From contig MU647469.1 of NCBI GenBank assembly GCA_026770585.1, positions 48,588 to 59,303 on the forward strand: a DNA stretch of 10,716 nt, in the 5' to 3' direction. The notes beneath the pieces were generated by a model that had not been told where the DNA came from, searched no databases, and worked only from the letters and a program-made list of their open reading frames with translations. Numbering within the stretch: the stretch's first letter is position 1; every line of letters starts with the position of its first letter. The stretch comes from Baffinella frigidus. Lineage: Eukaryota; Cryptophyceae; Cryptomonadales; Baffinellaceae. Shown here piece by piece: positions 10,699 through 10,716 of this stretch. The position numbers were made by a program, and so were the translations under genes.

Positions 10699-10716
10699 CC
10701 CCCCCCCCCCCCCCCC
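10699..10716. repeat. C homopolymer at the window edge
   Basis: Eighteen C in a row close the window. Shorter C runs precede several acceptors here, so it may start a pyrimidine-rich intron. It may also mark an assembly break. Confidence 0.9.

Overview
This window looks like nuclear DNA from a eukaryotic microbe, most likely a microalga or other protist. It carries one split ankyrin-repeat gene on the + strand, introns packed with degenerate CCCTAAA-type (plant/algal telomere-like) repeats, many short TA-flanked inverted-repeat elements, and GC-rich coding pieces with GT..AG borders. I see no operon, Shine-Dalgarno-type arrangement, rRNA, tRNA or CRISPR. I cannot name the species.

The gene was rebuilt by hand as nine exons: 647-778, 2375-2548, 3402-3468, 4157-4212, 5983-6046, 6519-6598, 7196-7320, 8543-8600 and 10621-10694. 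All eight introns are GT..AG, all reading-frame phases agree, and no stop is met in about 276 codons. Joining exons 2 to 7 gives four consecutive ankyrin repeats of exactly 33 residues, each split by an intron. That is strong internal support for the junctions. No start or stop codon was found, so both ends are open. About 830 bp of coding sequence are spread over 10 kb.

Region by region: 1-960 holds exon 1 with several direct and one inverted copy. 960-2350 is intron 1, with a 40-bp perfect palindrome, a GTACA minisatellite, an inverted repeat (1295-1411) and three TA-flanked elements, interleaved with two decayed copies of exon 2. 2375-4212 holds exons 2 to 4, further copies, a (GA)n tract and a telomere-like array. 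4213-5982 is intron 4, with a second copy of one element and larger foldback elements. 5983-7320 holds exons 5 to 7, separated by arrays of different heptamer variants and one strand-flipped G-rich tract. 7321-8542 is intron 7, with broken copies of exon 7 and more elements. 8543-10716 holds exon 8, about eight further copies of it, long foldbacks and three copies of exon 9, and ends in a C homopolymer.

The main point of interest is the architecture. Most exons have one to several partial, decayed copies in the adjoining introns, usually in the same orientation and often keeping the splice acceptor. Several copies begin within about 25 bp of the 3' end of a foldback element. This suggests introns growing by local duplication at AG|GT sites combined with transposon insertion and spread of telomere-like repeats. 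It is inference from one window. An assembly artefact or a pseudogenised locus remains possible.
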